From Acidimicrobiaceae bacterium (GTDB taxonomy: Bacteria > Actinomycetota > Acidimicrobiia > Acidimicrobiales > Ilumatobacteraceae): DNA of 64,000 nt. Positions within the stretch are counted from its first letter, which is position 1; each line of letters starts with the position of its first letter. The notes below the pieces were generated by a model. The model saw nothing but the letters and a program-made list of their open reading frames with translations. It was not told the DNA's origin and did no database searches. Shown here piece after piece: positions 60,997 to 64,000 of the stretch. Made by a program: the position numbers and the translations under genes. The DNA lies in NCBI GenBank assembly GCA_947450115.1, contig CANFUE010000003.1:1-64000 (forward strand). Reading direction: 5' to 3'.

Positions 60997-61869
60997 TTAA
61001 GCTGCTGAACCCACCATTGCGGTGCCTGTGACCATGAGTTCATCGCCACGCTTCAACCACACGTTGCATGTGCTCACGCCATCTGTGGTGCTCAAAACTT
61101 CGCCACCGGCAACCAGCACATCGTCGTCGAAAACCGGACGATGGAATGTAACGGTGAGGCGTCGAACTGAGCCGGGGCCAGCAAATGAATGAATGGAGTT
61201 CACGATGTAGCTCAAGTTGAGTGGGCCTTGGTTGATGACGCGACCTTTCAAGCCCATCTCGGTTGTTGCTTCGCGATCCCAGTGCACGCGATACGGGTCG
61301 CGCAAAATTGCTGCCATTGTTTTCATACGCTGTGCACTCACGCCATCAACATGGAATTCGGGGAAAGTTGCCAGTGGTTTTGCAGTTGCATCATCGGCAG
61401 TTTTCGCAACTAGGGCTTGCTTATAACCACCACGGCGGAAGCGCCACGAGTTGGTAATGCGAGCAGCAAGAGTGTTGCCATCGCGCAGTTCAATTTGAAA
61501 TTTCATTGCGTCGTAGCCAACACCGTTTTCATCAACATGATTTTCCCAATGAATAATTGAGCCCTGCACGTCGTACTCAATATCGATACGTAAGTTACTG
61601 AAGTACTCCCAGTCGTAACCGTCGAGGCCTACTGAGCCCGGGCCTTCTGCGCCACATACTTCAAAAAGTTTTGCGATGTTGACACCAGAGCCGAGGATGG
61701 GTACATGGAAGAGTGCAACTGGGTGCACGAGTTTGTCGGGAAGCTGCGCTGAAGTGGTGCAGTCGGTGAGCAGGAAGTTTTCCCAATGGGCAATGGTGTA
61801 TTTACCGCCAGGGAACTTGTAGCCCTTGGGGTTAGCGAGTGCTCCTGATGGGGCAGCTGAGTCGTTCAA
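60997..61869 (-). CDS. MaoC-like hot-dog dehydratase (double domain)
   Basis: A 290-residue protein. The C-terminal half has RDPYRVHWDREATTEMGL and RVINQGPLNLSYIVN, which resemble the active-site helix of MaoC/R-hydratases; the N-terminal half (FHVPILGSGVNIAKLFEVCG) is the second hot dog. Such proteins hydrate enoyl-CoA or act in fatty acid or steroid catabolism. The start is TTG 61869 with AGGAGG 7 nt upstream. It is divergent from an SDR gene (36 bp gap). Confidence 0.8.
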   Translation of the reverse strand: MNDSAAPSGALANPKGYKFPGGKYTIAHWENFLLTDCTTSAQLPDKLVHPVALFHVPILGSGVNIAKLFEVCGAEGPGSVGLDGYDWEYFSNLRIDIEYDVQGSIIHWENHVDENGVGYDAMKFQIELRDGNTLAARITNSWRFRRGGYKQALVAKTADDATAKPLATFPEFHVDGVSAQRMKTMAAILRDPYRVHWDREATTEMGLKGRVINQGPLNLSYIVNSIHSFAGPGSVRRLTVTFHRPVFDDDVLVAGGEVLSTTDGVSTCNVWLKRGDELMVTGTAMVGSAA

Positions 61870-61905
61870 TTCTTTTCCTCCTCTAGTGATGTGTCAAAGT
61901 TTGCC

Positions 61906-62718
61906 ATGTCTCAAAACCTTTCCCGTACTCAGACCCCACTCGACCCAGCAGACGCCAATGTGATGGATCTCTTCCGTCTTGACGGCACCGTTGCTGTAGT
62001 AACCGGAGCCGGCCGTGGAATTGGCCGTGGAATTGCGCTCGGCCTTGCCGATGCTGGTGCAGATGTTGTTATTACTGCACGCCGTGAAAACGAACTCGAT
62101 GAAGTTGCTGCACAAATTGCTAAGCGTGGACGCAAGGCCATCAAGGTGGTTGCCGACATCACCGCAGCCGAAACCATTCCTACTCTTGTCGATACTGCAA
62201 TGAGCACCTTTGGTCGCATCGACACTTGGGTCAGCAATGCTGGAACATCAGATCACCCAGGCAACTTCTCGTTCGATGAATTTCCAGAATGGCACTGGGA
62301 CAATCAGCACGCATTGAACTTGCGCCCACACTTTGTTGCTTCACGTGCGTGCTCGGCAATTATGAAGCCAGGCTCATGCCTTATTGGTATTTCTTCCATC
62401 GCTGCTTTGAAAGCTGCCGTGAACTTCAGCGCTTACGGTTCAGCAAAAGCTGGCATGAATGCGCTTTCAGTGACCATGGCAACTGAGCTTGGTCCGAAGG
62501 GAATTCGTTCCAACATCGTGTCACCCGGCAACGTGCCAACTGAGTCGACATTCAAAATCGGTGGTATCACCGAAGAAATGTTGCCTGCCATTGCGGCACG
62601 CGTTCCCATTGGCCGCTTAGGGACACCAACCGACTGTGCTGCTGCGGTGGTATGGCTTGCTTCACCTGCAGGTTCGTGGGTAACGGGTCAGAACATCGTG
62701 GTATCGGGCGGGCAATAA
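61906..62718 (+). CDS. Short-chain dehydrogenase/reductase
   Basis: A 270-residue SDR: TGAGRGIGRGIALGLADAGA (cofactor motif), VSNAGTSD (NAG), GISSIAALKAAVNFSAYGSAK with the catalytic Ser and YxxxK, and ending WVTGQNIVVSGGQ. Close to 3-oxoacyl-ACP reductase-like enzymes; substrate unknown. ATG 61906 was chosen; GTG 61891 is possible. With MaoC and P450 neighbours it may belong to a lipid-type degradation set. Confidence 0.9.
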   Translation: MSQNLSRTQTPLDPADANVMDLFRLDGTVAVVTGAGRGIGRGIALGLADAGADVVITARRENELDEVAAQIAKRGRKAIKVVADITAAETIPTLVDTAMSTFGRIDTWVSNAGTSDHPGNFSFDEFPEWHWDNQHALNLRPHFVASRACSAIMKPGSCLIGISSIAALKAAVNFSAYGSAKAGMNALSVTMATELGPKGIRSNIVSPGNVPTESTFKIGGITEEMLPAIAARVPIGRLGTPTDCAAAVVWLASPAGSWVTGQNIVVSGGQ

Positions 62719-62868
62719 AGCCCGTCTATCGCGACTTTTTTGAGTCGCGCGTATTCAGCAGTAATAGCTGCAATTTCTGACTTCTTTGCGCCGGGCACAA
62801 CACGAATAAATATGTTCATGCCTGTAGCAGAGGCCTCCCACCAGAGGTGGGGCTGACTAGCAGTTGTT
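62719..62868 (+). other. Intergenic region with two hairpins
   Basis: CGCGACT (62730-62736) pairs with AGTCGCG (62743-62749) over TTTTTG. CCCACC (62837-62842) pairs with GGTGGG (62846-62851). They probably end the convergent SDR and P450-like transcripts. No gene is visible. Confidence 0.5.
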
Positions 62869-64000
62869 TTATTTTGCAGAGAAGGTCACTGGCAAATGCC
62901 AGCAGGTATGAAGTTCGCCGTAACCGCGTGACTTCAATGTTGGATGTGCATCTTTTGCAAGTTGCAAATTGTTTGTTGCATCGAGAAGCGCGTGCGATGC
63001 AATGGTTGCTACATCGCGCGTGATGGCATAAAGCGATCGTGGCCTGCCCACGGGAAGCGCGGGGAATTTCGATGGCGTGCCAAGTGCTGGCGTAATACCT
63101 GCGGGCAAACCATCGGCGCGGTATTGGCCGCGTGGTTCACGTTGCACAAGGTCTTTACGACCAACAATGAATTGGTCGGCATCGGCAAAAATTGTTTCGT
63201 CGTGGTTAGCGCCGGCAGCGGAGCAAATAACCAATGCGCCTTCGGGAATAAGCAAACCAAAACGTTCTACTTCGCGTTTAGCAAAGCGTTCACCGCTCAA
63301 CACTGGAGTGGAATGACGAAGCGTTTCTAAGTATGCGTATTTCACCAAACGCCTGGTGTTATTCACCATGTCGAGTTGTTCAGGATGCGTGAGCAACAAA
63401 AACCACATGTTGGCAAGAGCGCCGTGCAATGTTTCGTGATCACCCTCGAGCAGTGTCGCCACTACGTCGTGGGCGTCAATTGCGGGTCCGTCTATTTCTA
63501 ATGTGGCAAGGGCCGACAACACATCGTCTTGTGGGTCTGCGCGACGTGCGGCAAGCAGTGGCGTGAAGTAGCTAACGAGTTGCAGCATCGCTTGTTTGCC
63601 GGCTTCTTGGTTTGCTGTGTTCCATCTGAAACCACGTTGCATGCGTAGGTAACGTTCGGCGAATACAGGAAGATCTGCATCGGGGATACCCCATGTGCGA
63701 CCAAGTAACTGCAGCGGAAATACGGCAGCAAATTCGGTGGCAAGGTCTGCTGTTCCGCGCTTTGCGAACGCTTCAACTATTTCGCGCGCAACAACAGGTG
63801 CATGCTTGTCGATACCGGCAGCTTGCGCGGTAAGGAAGGGAACGTTGTTGCGTAGGTCGCGTCCAAAAGTAGCAAGACCATAAAACCAACGCTTTGAACG
63901 AGTTGCAAAGTTTGCGCTGTCTACAAGTACAGAAGTGACGTCGTTGTAGTGCGTAATCCAAAATGCATTGCCCTGCCAGTCGCGAAATGATGGGCCATAG
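62869..64000 (-). CDS. Cytochrome P450-like protein lacking the heme-ligand Cys, N-terminus beyond window
   Basis: About 377 residues are visible; the frame continues past the window end. YGPSFRDWQGNAFWITHYND, the I-helix stretch LLEGDHETLHGALANM, the K-helix ETLR motif (YAYLETLRHS) and ICSAAGANHDETIFADADQF are P450 features. However the heme loop FGxGxHxCxG is replaced by PAGITPALGTPSKFPALPVG with no Cys. It may be a P450 fold without heme chemistry, or have another ligand. Confidence 0.78.
   Translation of the reverse strand, partial: YGPSFRDWQGNAFWITHYNDVTSVLVDSANFATRSKRWFYGLATFGRDLRNNVPFLTAQAAGIDKHAPVVAREIVEAFAKRGTADLATEFAAVFPLQLLGRTWGIPDADLPVFAERYLRMQRGFRWNTANQEAGKQAMLQLVSYFTPLLAARRADPQDDVLSALATLEIDGPAIDAHDVVATLLEGDHETLHGALANMWFLLLTHPEQLDMVNNTRRLVKYAYLETLRHSTPVLSGERFAKREVERFGLLIPEGALVICSAAGANHDETIFADADQFIVGRKDLVQREPRGQYRADGLPAGITPALGTPSKFPALPVGRPRSLYAITRDVATIASHALLDATNNLQLAKDAHPTLKSRGYGELHTCWHLPVTFSAK

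Overview
The window looks like an actinobacterial chromosome of moderate GC, most likely Acidimicrobiia (an Ilumatobacter/acIV-like aquatic lineage). The evidence is an F420-type PPOX oxidoreductase, DUF4916 and DUF3054 proteins, a form II CoxL-like protein, Ino1, PHO boxes of the GTTCACC type, and many genes with a nANNNT hexamer 6-7 nt before the start codon and no Shine-Dalgarno (leaderless mRNAs). The family assignment is inference; no rRNA or tRNA gene was found. No insertion sequence, prophage or CRISPR array was seen, and no gene-free stretch exceeds 300 bases.

Layout. 1-15.9 kb: mixed housekeeping and catabolic genes (MFS exporter, engB, acyl-CoA dehydrogenase, vapBC with a palindromic operator, orphan CoxL-like subunit, alkylsulfatase, two DoxX-type proteins, two SDR/EamA-type genes, Nudix, adenine deaminase, GNAT). 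15.9-20.5 kb: phosphate uptake genes in the order pstC-pstA-pstB-pstS behind a three-repeat PHO box; PstS carries an insertion of about 100 residues. 20.5-25.2 kb: MscS channel, molybdopterin oxidoreductase and flavoprotein. 25.3-29.0 kb: a redox operon (secreted tandem-repeat protein, ferric-reductase-like membrane protein, secreted FMN-binding protein, ApbE flavin transferase). 29.0-34.2 kb: a phosphonate cassette on the minus strand (ABC transporter plus PhnY/PhnZ-type oxygenases). 34.3-40.0 kb: DUF3054 protein, MFS, Ino1, FolD, TetR, haloalkane dehalogenase.

40.0-45.8 kb: ilvBNC behind a Val-rich leader peptide and attenuator, then metY and a DUF4916 protein; two inverted copies of a 45-bp palindromic element follow ilvC and metY. 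45.8-50.8 kb: Fpg/Nei-like glycosylase with altered catalytic residues, F420 PPOX protein, FtsX-type ABC exporter. 50.8-51.8 kb: two overlapping carboxymuconolactone decarboxylase (CMD/AhpD-like) genes; the second has an in-frame TGA in place of the second cysteine of CxxC, followed at the right distance by a hairpin with a GGUC apical loop. This is a strong candidate selenoprotein and the most unusual item in the window. 51.8-55.3 kb: nitroreductase, NMN adenylyltransferase-like protein, 1-Cys peroxiredoxin, polysaccharide deacetylase, ECF-type sigma factor. 55.3-60.7 kb: branched-chain-amino-acid-type ABC transporter with a fused LivH-LivM permease. 60.9-64 kb: MaoC-like dehydratase, SDR, and a P450-like protein without the heme-ligand cysteine, cut by the window end.

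Working together: the pst operon and the phosphonate cassette point to phosphorus scavenging. The redox operon, the peroxiredoxin and the CMD pair concern redox metabolism. ilvBNC, metY and folD are biosynthetic. The Liv transporter with MaoC/SDR/P450 suggests uptake and CoA-linked breakdown of small organic or lipid-type substrates.
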